From: JAKANT01 sp035502095
Lineage (GTDB): Bacteria > Pseudomonadota > Gammaproteobacteria > Burkholderiales > Burkholderiaceae_F
DNA length: 64,000 nt
NCBI GenBank assembly: GCA_035502095.1
Contig: DATJUX010000011.1
Coordinates: forward strand, 248,001-312,000
Reading direction: 5' to 3'
The translations under genes were made by a program, and so were the position numbers. This document shows, piece by piece, positions 29,335-39,313 of the stretch (its first letter is position 1; each line of letters starts with the position of its first letter). The notes under the pieces were generated by a model that had not been told where the DNA came from, searched no databases, and saw nothing but the letters and a program-made list of their open reading frames with translations.

Positions 29335-30437
29335 CGCCGCCGACGCGCCCGCGCAACGCGTTCGATAGCATCGGCCACCGTCGTGGTGGCCTGCGGGCGC
29401 CCCAGCGCCTTGGCGCTGGCCGCCATCGCGACCAGCTGTTCGCGCGTCAGCCCGCGCAGGATCGCGGCGACGCGCGCCGGGTCGAACTCTTCCTGCGGCA
29501 CGTGGATCGCGCCGCCGTGCTGCGCGAGCCATTGTGCGTTGCTGCGCTGGTGCTGGGTCGTGCGCACGACGAAGGGCACCAGCACCGCGGGCACTCCGGC
29601 GGCACACAGCTCCGCGACGGTGATCGCGCCGGCGCGGCAGATCACCAGGTCGGCGGCCGCGTAGCGGCGCGCGATGTCGTCGATGAACGGCAGCACCTCG
29701 GCCGTTACGCCCGCCGCGGCGTAAGCGGCGCGCGTCGCCTCGACATGCGCGGCCCCGCACTGGTGGACCACGTGCGGCCGTTCGTCGCGCGCGAGCAAGG
29801 CGAGTGCCGCGGGAAGCGTTTCGTTCAGCACCCGCGCACCGAGGCTTCCGCCCACCGCCAGCAGGTTGAGCGCGCCGCGGCGGCCAGCGTACCGCGCTGC
29901 CGGCGTGTCGAGGCCCGCGATTTCGGGCCGGACCGGATTGCCGCTGATCAGGCCCTTGGCGCCCGCGAGGCGCGCCGCCCCGCCGTCGAAGCCGCAACAG
30001 ATCGCCGCCGCCAGCACCTTGAGCATCCGTGTCGAGAGCAGCGGCGCAGCGTCTGCGTTCAGCAGCACGAGCGGCGCTCCGGTCAGCGCGGTCGCCAGTC
30101 CGGCCGGCACCGCCACGTAGCCGCCGGTGCTGAACACGACCGCGGGCGGCCGCGCGCGCAGGATGCGCAGGCTCTGGCCGAGAGCGCGCAGCAGATGAAA
30201 GCCGCCGGCCAACAGCGTCTTCAGCCCCTTGCCGCGCAGGCCGGCAAAGTCGACCGCATCGAACGCGATGCCGCGCGGTTCGACCAGCGAACGTTCCATG
30301 CCGGCGCGGGTACCGAGCCACGAGACGCTCCAGCCGCGCGCGCGCAGCGCCTCGGCGACGGCAAGCCCGGGCATGACGTGGCCGCCCGTTCCCGCCGCAA
30401 CGACGGTCAGGTGGGCCGTGCCATTGCGGGCGCTCAT
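29331..30437 (-). CDS. murG: Lipid II synthase MurG (GlcNAc transferase)
   Basis: Peripheral inner-membrane glycosyltransferase converting lipid I to lipid II. 368 residues: the glycine-rich TVVAAGTGGHVMPGLAVAEAL, VVFSTGGYVAVP, NLLAVGGSLGARVLNE, and the UDP-GlcNAc site ADLVICRAGAITVAELCAAGVPAVLVPF followed by TTQHQRSNA. Typical length. ATGA junctions with ftsW upstream and murC downstream. Confidence 0.97.
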   Translation of the reverse strand: MSARNGTAHLTVVAAGTGGHVMPGLAVAEALRARGWSVSWLGTRAGMERSLVEPRGIAFDAVDFAGLRGKGLKTLLAGGFHLLRALGQSLRILRARPPAVVFSTGGYVAVPAGLATALTGAPLVLLNADAAPLLSTRMLKVLAAAICCGFDGGAARLAGAKGLISGNPVRPEIAGLDTPAARYAGRRGALNLLAVGGSLGARVLNETLPAALALLARDERPHVVHQCGAAHVEATRAAYAAAGVTAEVLPFIDDIARRYAAADLVICRAGAITVAELCAAGVPAVLVPFVVRTTQHQRSNAQWLAQHGGAIHVPQEEFDPARVAAILRGLTREQLVAMAASAKALGRPQATTTVADAIERVARARRRR

Positions 30438-31693
30438 ACCCGCCCTCCGCGCATGAGGACGCGGTTCTCGCGGTCGACACGCATGAGCAGCCCGATCGCC
30501 GTGATGGTCGCGACGAGCGCCGATCCGCCGTAGCTGATGAACGGCAGCGTCAGTCCCTTCGTCGGCAGCATCCCGGTCGCCACGCCCATGTTGAAGAACG
30601 ACTGCACGCCGATCCACACGCCGATGCCCTGCGCCACGAGGCCGGCGAACGTGCGCTCGAGCGCGATCGACTGGCGGCCGATCTCGAACGCACGCTTGAC
30701 CAGCCAGTAGAAGAGCACGATCACCGCCAGCACCGCCACGAAGCCGAGTTCCTCGGCGATCACCGCGAAGATGAAGTCGGTGTGCGCCTCCGGCAGGTAG
30801 TGCAGCTTCTCGACGCTGCGTCCGAGGCCGACACCGAACCATTCGCCGCGGCCGAAGGCGATGAGGGAGTGCGAAAGCTGGTAGGTCTCCTTGAGCGGCT
30901 TGTCGCCCTCCCACACGTCGATGAAGCCCAGCACGCGCCGGATCCGGTAGTCGGCCGTGAGGATCATGACGACGAGGGTGACGACGAGCGTCCCGCCGAG
31001 GGCCGCGAACAGACGCGCATTGGCACCGCCGAGGAACAGGATGCCCATGCAGATCACCGCGATCACGGCGAATGCGCCGAAGTCCGGCTGGCGCAGGAGC
31101 AGCGCCCCGATCACGGCGATCACCGCGGCCATCGGCAGCACGCCCTTGCCGAAGTGATGCATGTAGTCCTGCTTGCGCACGGTGAAGCTCGCGGCATACA
31201 GGACGCCCGCGATCTTCATCACTTCCGACGGCTGCAGGTTGAAGGCGCCCAGCGGAATCCAGCGCCGCGCGCCCAGGGCGCCCTTGCCCACCATCAGCAC
31301 GACGACGAGCAGGACCAGAGCGCCCATGAAGACCCACGGCGCGAGCCGCTCCCACGCCGCCATGGGAACCGAAAGCGCGACCGCGGCGCCCGCACCGGCG
31401 ATGCCGAGCGCGACCAGGTGGCGCAGCAGGAAGTGCGTCGGCGCGACGTGGTAGCGCGGCGAGTCGCCAAGGGTGATGGAAGCCGAGTAGACCATCACCG
31501 TGCCGAGCAGGACCAAAGCCGCCACCACCAGCGCCAACGGCAGGTCGTAGCTGTCGAGGCCGGCCAGCGGGCGCGGCCTGGCGCCCGCGTTCAGGCCGGC
31601 GAGCGCGAGCGAGCCGCCCGGCCGGTGGTCGCGCGCCGCGTAGCTCGGCGCGCCGCGGCGGGCACGCATCCAGTCGCGCAGGCGGCTCAGCAT
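30434..31693 (-). CDS. ftsW: SEDS peptidoglycan glycosyltransferase FtsW
   Basis: Polytopic septal glycan polymerase working with FtsI. 419 residues with about ten hydrophobic segments after a 45-residue polar N-terminus. SEDS features are visible: the YHVAPTHFLLRH region, WIPLGAFNLQPSEVMKI, a loop with GEWFGVGLGRSVEKLHYLPEAHTDFIFAVIAEELGF elements, and FINMGVATGMLPTKGLTLPFISYGG-type C-terminal residues (here FNMGVATGMLPTKG, then GGSALVATI). The start overlaps the murD end by seven bases. Confidence 0.96.
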   Translation of the reverse strand: MLSRLRDWMRARRGAPSYAARDHRPGGSLALAGLNAGARPRPLAGLDSYDLPLALVVAALVLLGTVMVYSASITLGDSPRYHVAPTHFLLRHLVALGIAGAGAAVALSVPMAAWERLAPWVFMGALVLLVVVLMVGKGALGARRWIPLGAFNLQPSEVMKIAGVLYAASFTVRKQDYMHHFGKGVLPMAAVIAVIGALLLRQPDFGAFAVIAVICMGILFLGGANARLFAALGGTLVVTLVVMILTADYRIRRVLGFIDVWEGDKPLKETYQLSHSLIAFGRGEWFGVGLGRSVEKLHYLPEAHTDFIFAVIAEELGFVAVLAVIVLFYWLVKRAFEIGRQSIALERTFAGLVAQGIGVWIGVQSFFNMGVATGMLPTKGLTLPFISYGGSALVATITAIGLLMRVDRENRVLMRGGRV

Positions 31694-33171
31694 GGTTGCC
31701 CCGCCTGGGCGGCCAGTTCATGCACCGCGTTGACGAAGACTTCGGCGCGATGCGCGTAATCGCGGAACATGTCGAGGCTTGCGCAGGCCGGCGAAAGCAG
31801 CACGGCATCGCCCGGCAGAGCGCGCCCGGCAAGCAGGCGGACGGCGTCCTCCAGCGCTGCGCAGCGATCGACGGGATAAGGCGCGTCCCCTAGCGCGGCG
31901 CCGATCCGCTCGGCGTCGCGGCCGATGAGCGCGACCGCGCGCGCGTGCGCCGCCAGCGGCGCGACCAGCGGCTGGAAGTCCTGCCCCTTGCCGTCGCCGC
32001 CGAGGATGACGAGCAGGCGCTTGCCTTCCGCGCCGAGCCCCGTGAGAGCCGCGACGGTGGCGCCGACGTTGGTGCCCTTGCTGTCGTCGTAGTACTCGAC
32101 CGGGCCGATGCGGGCGACCAGCGAAACGCGGTGCGGTTCGCCTTCGTACTCGCGCAAGGCGTGCAGCATCGGCGCAAGCGGGCAGCCGAGCGCGCGTGCG
32201 AGCGCAAGCGCGGCAAGCGCATTCATCGCGTTGTGGCGGCCGCGGATACGCAACGCATCGACCGGCATCAACCGGTGCACGAAGACCTGCGGTTCGACCG
32301 CGGGCGCCTCGGGCTGGACCTTGCGCCGGCGCTGGCCCGCGTCCAGGTCTTCGGCATAAGCGAGCCAGACCAGTCCGCCGTCGCGCATGAGTCCGTACTG
32401 GTTGGCGCCGGACGGCGCATCGGCGCCGAACGTCACCTGCGGTGCCTGCCTGCGCGCCAGTGCCAGCACCGCCGGGTCGTCGCGATAGAGCACCTGGACC
32501 GTGTCGCGGCTGAAGATGCGCGCCTTCGCCGCGGCGTACGCCTGCATCGTGCCGTGCCAGTCGAGATGATCCTGGGTCAGGTTGAGCACGGCCGCGGCGG
32601 TGCAGACGAGCGACCGCGTCGTCTCGAGCTGGAAGCTCGACAGCTCGAGCACCCACACTTCGGGCAGCTCTTCGCGGTCGAGCCGTTCGCGCAGCGTATC
32701 GAGCGCCGTCGGCGAGATGTTGCCGGCGACGGCGGCCGAACGACCCGCGCGTTCGATCAGCAGGCCGGCGAGGCGGGTCGTGGTCGTCTTGCCGTTGGTT
32801 CCGGTCACGCCGACGATCTGCGGCGTGTACTGGCGCGCTTCGCGCAGCCTGGCCAACGCGCGCGCGAACAACTCGATCTCACCGACCACCTCGACCCGAC
32901 GCGCGCGCGCCGCCTCGAGCAACGGGCGCGCCGGCGGATACAGCGGCGACAGTCCCGGACTGAGCGCAACCAGTTCCACGCCGTCCAGCAGAGGGGTGGC
33001 AAACGCGCCGGCGACGAAATCGACCTGCGGAAGCTCCTGCCGCAGCGCCTGCAGTTGCGGCGGCTCGTTGCGCGTATCGGCCACGCGCACCGACCAGCCC
33101 TCGCGTACCAGCCAGCGAATGATCGCCAGACCGCTCTCGCCGAGACCCAGCACCAGCGCTCGCGCTCGCAT
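31687..33171 (-). CDS. murD: UDP-N-acetylmuramoyl-L-alanine--D-glutamate ligase MurD
   Basis: Adds D-Glu to UDP-MurNAc-L-Ala. 494 residues: N-terminal Rossmann domain (ALVLGLGESGLAIIRWL), P-loop IVGVTGTNGKTTTTRLAG, LNLTQDHLDWHGTM, RIRGRHNAMNALAALALA, the domain-3 region YYDDSKGTNVGATVAAL and ILGGDGKGQDF, and LLSPACASLDMFRDYAHR. Slightly longer than E. coli MurD because of an insertion around 240-265 (charged QRRRKVQPEAPAVEP). The start is ATG 33171 (TGATG with mraY) or the preceding GTG 33174 (GTGA). Confidence 0.97.
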   Translation of the reverse strand: MRARALVLGLGESGLAIIRWLVREGWSVRVADTRNEPPQLQALRQELPQVDFVAGAFATPLLDGVELVALSPGLSPLYPPARPLLEAARARRVEVVGEIELFARALARLREARQYTPQIVGVTGTNGKTTTTRLAGLLIERAGRSAAVAGNISPTALDTLRERLDREELPEVWVLELSSFQLETTRSLVCTAAAVLNLTQDHLDWHGTMQAYAAAKARIFSRDTVQVLYRDDPAVLALARRQAPQVTFGADAPSGANQYGLMRDGGLVWLAYAEDLDAGQRRRKVQPEAPAVEPQVFVHRLMPVDALRIRGRHNAMNALAALALARALGCPLAPMLHALREYEGEPHRVSLVARIGPVEYYDDSKGTNVGATVAALTGLGAEGKRLLVILGGDGKGQDFQPLVAPLAAHARAVALIGRDAERIGAALGDAPYPVDRCAALEDAVRLLAGRALPGDAVLLSPACASLDMFRDYAHRAEVFVNAVHELAAQAGQPC

Positions 33172-34325
33172 CACCGGACCTTGAGCGTCGAGAGGCCGAC
33201 CAGCACCAGCATGATGGTGATGATCCAGAAGCGCACCACCACTTGGTTCTCCTTCCAGCCGGAGAGCTCGAAGTGGTGATGCAGCGGCGCCATGCGGAAG
33301 ATGCGTTTGCCCCCGGTCCAGCGAAAGTAGGCGACCTGCAGCATCACCGAGGCGGTCTCGGCGACGAACACGCCGCCCATGATGAACAGCACGATCTCCT
33401 GGCGCGTGATGACCGCGATCGTTCCAAGGGCGCCGCCCAGGGCCAGCGCCCCCACGTCACCCATGAAGACCTGCGCCGGATACGCGTTGAACCACAGGAA
33501 CGCGAGACCCGCGCCGGCGATCGCCGCGCAGATGATCGCGACCTCGCCGGCACCCGGCACGTAGGGAAACAGCAGGTAGCGGGAGAAATCCGCCCGCCCG
33601 ACCACGTACGCGAACACGCCGAGGGCGGCGCCCACCATCGATGCCGGCAGGATCGCGAGCCCGTCCAGGCCGTCGGTGAGGTTGACCGCGTTGCTGGTGC
33701 CGACGATCACAAGGTAGGAGAGGATCACGAAACCGAACAACCCCATCGGATACGCGACGTTCTTGAAGAACGGCACGATCAGGTCCGCGCGCGTCGGCAG
33801 CTCGATCGAAAATCCGTTGGCGAGCCAGGCAAGCATCAGGGCCCACACCCGTTCGGTCGACGGCGCCGAGATCGCGAACGCGAGGTAGAGCGCGGCGGCA
33901 AGGCCGATCAGCGACTGCCAGAAATACTTCTCCGACGCGCGCATCCCCTTGGGATTGCGATGCACGACCTTGCGATAGTCGTCGACCCAGCCGATCCAGC
34001 CGAAGCCGATCGAAACCAGCAGCACCACCCACACGAAGCGATTCGAGAGATCGGCCCACAGCAAGGTCGTGATCCCGACCGCGATCAGGATCAGCGCGCC
34101 GCCCATCGTCGGCGTGCCGGACTTCGACAGGTGGCTCTGCGGCCCATCGGAACGGACCGCCTGGCCGATCTTCATCTCGGTCAGCTTGCGGATCACCGCC
34201 GGTCCGGCGAGCAATCCGATGACGAGCGCGGTGGCGGCGGCCAGCACGGCGCGCAACGTCAGGTAGCTGAAGACGTTGAACCCACGGATGTCCTGCGCCA
34301 GCAGCTGGAACAGCTCGAGCAGCAC
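33171..34325 (-). CDS. mraY: Phospho-N-acetylmuramoyl-pentapeptide transferase MraY
   Basis: Integral membrane enzyme making lipid I from UDP-MurNAc-pentapeptide and undecaprenyl phosphate. 384 residues from GTG 34325: MLLELFQLLAQDIRGFNVFSYLT-type N-terminus, SHLSKSGTPTMGG, the catalytic WVDDYRKV, NAVNLTDGLDGLAILP, FMGDVGALALGG, and the HHHFELSGWKENQVVVRFW C-terminal signature. About ten hydrophobic helices. The GTG shares one base with the murF stop (TAGTG). Confidence 0.97.
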   Translation of the reverse strand: MLLELFQLLAQDIRGFNVFSYLTLRAVLAAATALVIGLLAGPAVIRKLTEMKIGQAVRSDGPQSHLSKSGTPTMGGALILIAVGITTLLWADLSNRFVWVVLLVSIGFGWIGWVDDYRKVVHRNPKGMRASEKYFWQSLIGLAAALYLAFAISAPSTERVWALMLAWLANGFSIELPTRADLIVPFFKNVAYPMGLFGFVILSYLVIVGTSNAVNLTDGLDGLAILPASMVGAALGVFAYVVGRADFSRYLLFPYVPGAGEVAIICAAIAGAGLAFLWFNAYPAQVFMGDVGALALGGALGTIAVITRQEIVLFIMGGVFVAETASVMLQVAYFRWTGGKRIFRMAPLHHHFELSGWKENQVVVRFWIITIMLVLVGLSTLKVR

Positions 34326-35704
34326 TAGTGCACCTCGGCCGCCCGCGCGGCGCCCGCACCGTTGCGCAGCGCCTCGACCACACGTTCCATGCGCATGAAA
34401 CGCGAACCCTTGACCAGCACCGTCGCAGCCGCGGTCGCCGCCGACCGCGCCGCGTCGATCAGCGTCTCGAGGTCGGCGCAATGCCGGGCTCCCGGACCGA
34501 AAGCGGCGACGGATTCCAGCGTCGCGCTGCCGATGCACAACAGCGTGTCGACGCCTGCGCCCCGCGCGTAGGCGCCGATCTCGCGGTGGAACGCGGGCCC
34601 CTGCGCGCCGACCTCGCCCATGTCGCCCAGAACGAGCACGCGCGGGCGCGGGCACCGCGCGAGCTGATCGATCGCCGCGCGCACCGAATCGGGGTTGGCG
34701 TTGTAGCTGTCGTCGACCAGCACGGCACCGCTCTTCGTGCGCGTAGTCACGCCGCGGCCGGCCACGGCACCGAAGGCCTCGAGGCCGCGGCGGATCGCCG
34801 CGAGCGGTACCTCGAGCGCAAGCGTGGCGGCGGTGGCGGCCAGGGCGTTGTGCACGTTGTGCTCGCCCGCAACGCGCAAGCCGACCTCGATCACGCCCGC
34901 CGGCACAGCAATCGAAAGCGCGCTGCCATCGCCGCGCAGCTGGTACTCCGCGGTGACCGCGGCAGCCCCTTCGCGGGCGAAGTCCAGGACACGCCGGGTC
35001 CCCGCGAGCTGGCGCCAGATCCCGGCACAGGCATCGTCGGCGGGGAACACCGCCGCTCCGACCGGCCCAAGGGCGGCAATCACGGCGCCGTTCTCGTGCG
35101 CGGTCGCCTCGACGCTGCCGAGGAACTCCTGGTGCTCGCGTTGCGCGTTGTTGACCACGGCGACCGACGGCCGCGCCAGCTGCGCCAGCCACGCGATCTC
35201 GCCTGCATGGTTCATGCCGAGTTCGAGCACCGCGGCGCGATGGCGCGGGCCGAGCTCGAACAGCATCAGGGGCACACCGATCTCGTTGTTGAGGTTGCCG
35301 CGCGTGGCGAGGCGGCGCTCGGCGCCGAAGGCCTCGGCGAGAATCGCACCGATCATCTGGGTCACCGTCGTCTTGCCGTTGCTGCCCGCCACCGCGATCA
35401 GCGGCAGGTCGAAGCGCGCGCGCCACGCCGCCGCGGCATAGCCCAGGGCGCGCCGGGTGTCGGCGACGACGAGTTGCGCGACGTCGGTCTGCAGCCTGCG
35501 CTCGACGACCACCGCACGCGCGCCACGCGCCACCACGTCGGCGACGAAATCGTGCGCATCGAAGCGCTCGCCGCGCAGGGCGAAGAACACGCAACCAGGC
35601 CCGGCCGTACGCGAGTCGGTGCTGACGCTCTCGATGCGCGTCGCGCCGGCACCGTACAGGCGCGACCCCGGCACGCTGGCGGCGATCTCGGCCAGCGTCA
35701 GCAC
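34325..35704 (-). CDS. murF: UDP-N-acetylmuramoyl-tripeptide--D-alanyl-D-alanine ligase MurF
   Basis: Adds the D-Ala-D-Ala made by Ddl. 459 residues: N-terminal MurE/F-type uridine-binding domain (VSTDSRTAGPGCVFFALRGERFD), P-loop IAVAGSNGKTTVTQMIGA, NHAGEIAWLAQLARP, NNAQREHQEFLG, and the C-terminal DDSYNANPDSVRAAI and LVLGDMGEVG. GTG start at 35704, overlapping murE by seven bases. Normal length. Confidence 0.97.
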   Translation of the reverse strand: MLTLAEIAASVPGSRLYGAGATRIESVSTDSRTAGPGCVFFALRGERFDAHDFVADVVARGARAVVVERRLQTDVAQLVVADTRRALGYAAAAWRARFDLPLIAVAGSNGKTTVTQMIGAILAEAFGAERRLATRGNLNNEIGVPLMLFELGPRHRAAVLELGMNHAGEIAWLAQLARPSVAVVNNAQREHQEFLGSVEATAHENGAVIAALGPVGAAVFPADDACAGIWRQLAGTRRVLDFAREGAAAVTAEYQLRGDGSALSIAVPAGVIEVGLRVAGEHNVHNALAATAATLALEVPLAAIRRGLEAFGAVAGRGVTTRTKSGAVLVDDSYNANPDSVRAAIDQLARCPRPRVLVLGDMGEVGAQGPAFHREIGAYARGAGVDTLLCIGSATLESVAAFGPGARHCADLETLIDAARSAATAAATVLVKGSRFMRMERVVEALRNGAGAARAAEVH

Positions 35705-37209
35705 GGCTTCTCCCGCCTGCGCGCCAGCTCCGCGCGCGCATGCGCCACGTCCGAGAACTCGCGCCGCTCGCCGCGAATTTCCTGATAGTCCTCGTGGCCC
35801 TTGCCGGCGACCAGCACGACGTCGTTGGCCGCCGCCGCGCGCACGGCGTACGCTATCGCAGCGGCGCGATCGACGATTCGCTTCACGGCCGTCTCGCGGT
35901 GCGCCGGCACCCCGGCGGCGACCGCGCCGACGATGGCAGCCGGATCCTCGTTGCGCGGGTTGTCGCTGGTGATCACGATGCAGTCGGCGCCGTCGGCCGC
36001 CGCCGCGCCCATTGGCGCGCGTTTGCCGGGATCGCGGTCGCCGCCGGCACCGAAGACGACCCAGAGCGCCCCGCGGCGCGCCCGCGCCAGGGGACGCAGC
36101 GCGGCCAGCGCTTGCGCGAGCGCGTCCGGCGTGTGCGCGTAGTCGATGACGGCGAGCGGCTCACCCGCCTCGCCGACGCGCTGCATGCGCCCGGGCGGAG
36201 GAACCAGCCGCGGCGCGAGCCGGCACGCGTCCTCGAATCCGAGGCCGCATGCCAGCGCGGCACCGAGGACGCCCAACACGTTGGCGACATTGAACTGGCC
36301 AACGAGCGGCACGTCGATCTGCGTCGCGTGCGTCCCGTCGTCGACCCGGAAAGCGAGGCCGCCCGGGCCGGTGCCGATCGCGCTTGCACGCAACCTGGTT
36401 GCCAGGCCTTCGACGCGGGCAGCGGCCGTCGTGCACCCGATGACTTGCATACCGTCGCGTGCACACAGCTGGACGGCGAGCTGGAGGCCGAATGGATCGT
36501 CCAGGTTCAGGACCGCATGGGTCAGCGATGGCCAGGCGAACAGCTGCGCCTTGGCCCGCCCGTAGGCCTCCATCGTGCCGTGATAGTCGAGGTGATCGCG
36601 CGTCAGATTCGTGAAGAGCGCGACGCGGAACTGCACGCCGTCGAGGCGGTGCTGGTCGAGGCCGATGGAAGAGACCTCCATCGCGATGGCCACCGCGCCT
36701 GCATCGGCGAAACGCCGTGCATCGCGCTGCATCGTGACGACGTCGGGCGTCGTCAGCGCGGTCTTCTCCAGGGGCAGGTCCACCAGCCCGGCGCCGACCG
36801 TGCCGTGCACCGCGCAGCGCTCGCCCGCCATCGTGAGCATCTGCGCGATCCACTGGCTGCACGACGTCTTGCCGTTGGTGCCGGTGACGCCGATCGTCAG
36901 CAGACGCCGGGTTGGCTCGCCGTAAAAGCGCGCCGCAAGATCACCGAGGCGCGCACGCAGGTTCTCGATCCAGAGCGTCGGCACGCCCGGCTCGGCGGCC
37001 GGCCGGCCCGCAGCCTCGGCGAGAATCGCCGCCGCGCCGCGCGCCACCGCCGCGTCGATGAAAGCACGTCCGTCCGTGCTCTTGCCCGCGACGACTCCCG
37101 GCACCGCGACGAACACGTCGCCGCGGGCGATCGACCTGCTGTCCATCTTCAGGTGCGCAGCCGGATACCCACATCCGTTCGCGGCCAGCCACTCGATCGC
37201 CGCCTTCAC
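35698..37209 (-). CDS. murE: UDP-MurNAc-L-Ala-D-Glu--meso-diaminopimelate ligase MurE
   Basis: Adds the third stem-peptide residue. 503 residues from GTG 37209: KMDSRSIARGDVFVAVPG (uridine domain), GVTGTNGKTSCSQWIAQ, TTPDVVTMQRDARRFADAG, MEVSSIGLDQHRL, FTNLTRDHLDYHGTM, and a C-terminal domain containing DNPRNEDP. The DNPR motif is the established marker for meso-DAP specificity, so the wall is Gram-negative type. The start overlaps the ftsI stop (GTGA). Confidence 0.97.
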   Translation of the reverse strand: MKAAIEWLAANGCGYPAAHLKMDSRSIARGDVFVAVPGVVAGKSTDGRAFIDAAVARGAAAILAEAAGRPAAEPGVPTLWIENLRARLGDLAARFYGEPTRRLLTIGVTGTNGKTSCSQWIAQMLTMAGERCAVHGTVGAGLVDLPLEKTALTTPDVVTMQRDARRFADAGAVAIAMEVSSIGLDQHRLDGVQFRVALFTNLTRDHLDYHGTMEAYGRAKAQLFAWPSLTHAVLNLDDPFGLQLAVQLCARDGMQVIGCTTAAARVEGLATRLRASAIGTGPGGLAFRVDDGTHATQIDVPLVGQFNVANVLGVLGAALACGLGFEDACRLAPRLVPPPGRMQRVGEAGEPLAVIDYAHTPDALAQALAALRPLARARRGALWVVFGAGGDRDPGKRAPMGAAAADGADCIVITSDNPRNEDPAAIVGAVAAGVPAHRETAVKRIVDRAAAIAYAVRAAAANDVVLVAGKGHEDYQEIRGERREFSDVAHARAELARRREKPC

Positions 37210-39026
37210 AGCCCCTCGCCTCGCGTGCCGGCGCGCGGCCGTTCCGTCTGCGCCAGCATCTGGTCGCGCTCGCCCGGCAGCGCGTCGGGAGCGACCTGGA
37301 GCGTGCGCAGGCTGCCGGTGGCGATGCGCGCGAAGATCGGCGCCGCCACGTCGGCGGCGTAATAGCGGCCCGCACCGGGATCGTCGACCATCACCGCGAC
37401 CACGATGCGGGGATCCGAGGCCGGAGCGAACCCGGCAAACGACGCGACGTATTCGTTCACGTAGCGGCCATCGATCACCTTGCGCGCGGTACCGGTCTTG
37501 CCGGCGACCCGATAGCCTGAGATACGGGCCTGCGGCGCGGTGCCCTCCTCGCTGGCCGCCATCTCGAGCATGTGGCGGATCGCGTGCGCGGTCTCGGGGC
37601 GCAGCACCGGCACGCTCGCGGGAAGCGCGGTTTGCCGCGTCAGGCTGACCGGCACGATGTCGCCGTCGCGCGCGAACACGAGGTAGGCGCGTGCCAGCTG
37701 CATCAGCGAGACCGAGATGCCGTAGCCGTAGCTGATCGTCGCCTGCTCGACCTCGCGCCAGGTGCGCGCCGGACGCAGACGCCCGGCCGCGGCACCGGGG
37801 AATCCGATCCGCACCGGCTGACCGAATCCGGCGCTCGTATAGACGTCCCACAGCCTCTGCGCCGGCAGCTGCATGGCGATCTGCACCGTGCCGACGTTGC
37901 TCGACTTGGCGACGATCTGTTCCACCGTGAGCAGGCCGTGCGGGTGCGAATCGCGGATCACCCGGTCCGCGATGCGAATCGAGCCGGGCGCGGTCTGGAA
38001 CGTCTGCTGCGGCGTGACCGCACCCGACTCCAGCGCGGCGGCGATCGAGAACGGCTTCAGCGTGGAGCCGGGCTCGAACGTGTCGGTCAGCGCGCGGTTG
38101 CGCGCCGCATCCGAGACGCGGCGGTTGCGCTCGTTCGGATCGAAGCTGGGCCAGTTCGCGAGCGCGAGCACCTCGCCGCTCCTGGCATCGAGCACGATCG
38201 CCGCGCCGGCGTGTGCCTGGTTCGCCTGCACGGCCTCGCGCACGGCCGTGAAGGCGAGGTACTGGATCCTGTTGTCGAGCGACAGCGCGACGTCGTTGCC
38301 GTCCACCGGCATCTGCAGCCAGTCTTCCTCGACATAGCGGTGCAGGTTGTCGCGGATCGCGCGCCGGCGCCCTTGCGTCGCGGCGAGTTCGGCGTCGAGC
38401 GCCAGCTCGACACCCTCCTGTCCCTTGTCGTCGACGCCGGTGAACCCCACGACGTGCGCCACCGTGGCGCCCTCCGGGTACTGGCGGCGGAACGAGCGGT
38501 GCTGGCCGATCCCGTTCAGCTTGAGATCGGCGATGCGGTCGGCCACGGAAGGATCGACCTGGCGCGCAAGGTAGACGAAGTGCTTGTCTTCGTCGGCGAG
38601 CTTGCGCTTCAGTTCGGCGAGCGGCATCTCGAGCAGGCGCGCCAGCCGGGCCAATTCCGCGGCGGAGGCATCGACGTCCTCGGGACTGGCCCAGATCGCC
38701 TTCGCGGGCAGCGATGCCGCAAGCACGACGCCGTTGCGATCGGTCATGCTCCCGCGCGTAGCCGGCACATCGAGCATGCGCACGAAACGCGCCTCGCCCT
38801 GGCGCTGCAGGAACGACGTATTGCCGCCGCCCTGAAGCCACAGCGCCCGCCCGGCCAGCGCGGCGAAAGAGCAGAACAGGAGCAGCAGCAGCAGGCGCGA
38901 GCGCCAGGCCGGCACCTTGACCGCGAGCAGCGGGTTGGCATGAAACGCGAGCCGTTCACCGCGGCCGGCGCCCGCACGCGGAGCACGCACGCCGAGCATG
39001 CTGCGCAATCCTGCCGGCTGCTTCAT
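37206..39026 (-). CDS. ftsI: Septal transpeptidase FtsI (PBP3)
   Basis: Class B penicillin-binding protein crosslinking septal murein with FtsW. 606 residues: a cytoplasmic tail with basic residues, one transmembrane helix (LLLLLLFCSFAALAGRALWL), a pedestal domain beginning RGSMTDRNGVVLA, and the transpeptidase domain with the three active-site motifs FEPGSTLKPF (Ser-x-x-Lys), KSSNVGT (Ser-x-Asn) and VAGKTGTARK (Lys-Thr-Gly). Start ATG 39026 overlaps the ftsL stop (ATGA). Confidence 0.97.
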   Translation of the reverse strand: MKQPAGLRSMLGVRAPRAGAGRGERLAFHANPLLAVKVPAWRSRLLLLLLFCSFAALAGRALWLQGGGNTSFLQRQGEARFVRMLDVPATRGSMTDRNGVVLAASLPAKAIWASPEDVDASAAELARLARLLEMPLAELKRKLADEDKHFVYLARQVDPSVADRIADLKLNGIGQHRSFRRQYPEGATVAHVVGFTGVDDKGQEGVELALDAELAATQGRRRAIRDNLHRYVEEDWLQMPVDGNDVALSLDNRIQYLAFTAVREAVQANQAHAGAAIVLDARSGEVLALANWPSFDPNERNRRVSDAARNRALTDTFEPGSTLKPFSIAAALESGAVTPQQTFQTAPGSIRIADRVIRDSHPHGLLTVEQIVAKSSNVGTVQIAMQLPAQRLWDVYTSAGFGQPVRIGFPGAAAGRLRPARTWREVEQATISYGYGISVSLMQLARAYLVFARDGDIVPVSLTRQTALPASVPVLRPETAHAIRHMLEMAASEEGTAPQARISGYRVAGKTGTARKVIDGRYVNEYVASFAGFAPASDPRIVVAVMVDDPGAGRYYAADVAAPIFARIATGSLRTLQVAPDALPGERDQMLAQTERPRAGTRGEGL

Positions 39027-39313
39027 GGCCCGGCGCTCCGCTCGCCGGCACCCGCGGCCGGAAGAAAGACGGTTTCCTTGGCATCGATTGGCTTGAGCCC
39101 GAGTCGCCGCGCGGATGCCTCGACCGCCGCGGGTTGCGCATTGCGCGCCTGCTCGACCCGCAGGCGGCTGCCTTCCGCGTCCAGGGCCGCGGCGCGCTGC
39201 TGGGCGCGGTCCAGCTCGACGAAGAGCGACCGCGTGCGGTATTGCGCCGTCACGATGCCGAACGCGCTGAGCACGATCGCGATTCCGAGCAGTAAGACGA
39301 CGATCCGGCTCAT
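39023..39313 (-). CDS. ftsL: Cell division protein FtsL
   Basis: 96-residue bitopic protein forming the FtsQLB complex. A single N-terminal transmembrane helix (IVVLLLGIAIVLSAFGIVTAQY) is followed by a coiled coil (TRSLFVELDRAQQRAAALDAEG) and a short tail containing ARRLGLKPI. Primary sequence is poorly conserved in the family; identity rests on architecture and its place between rsmH and ftsI. ATG 39313 forms ATGA with the rsmH stop; an ATG at 39322 is a less likely start. Confidence 0.93.
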   Translation of the reverse strand: MSRIVVLLLGIAIVLSAFGIVTAQYRTRSLFVELDRAQQRAAALDAEGSRLRVEQARNAQPAAVEASARRLGLKPIDAKETVFLPAAGAGERSAGP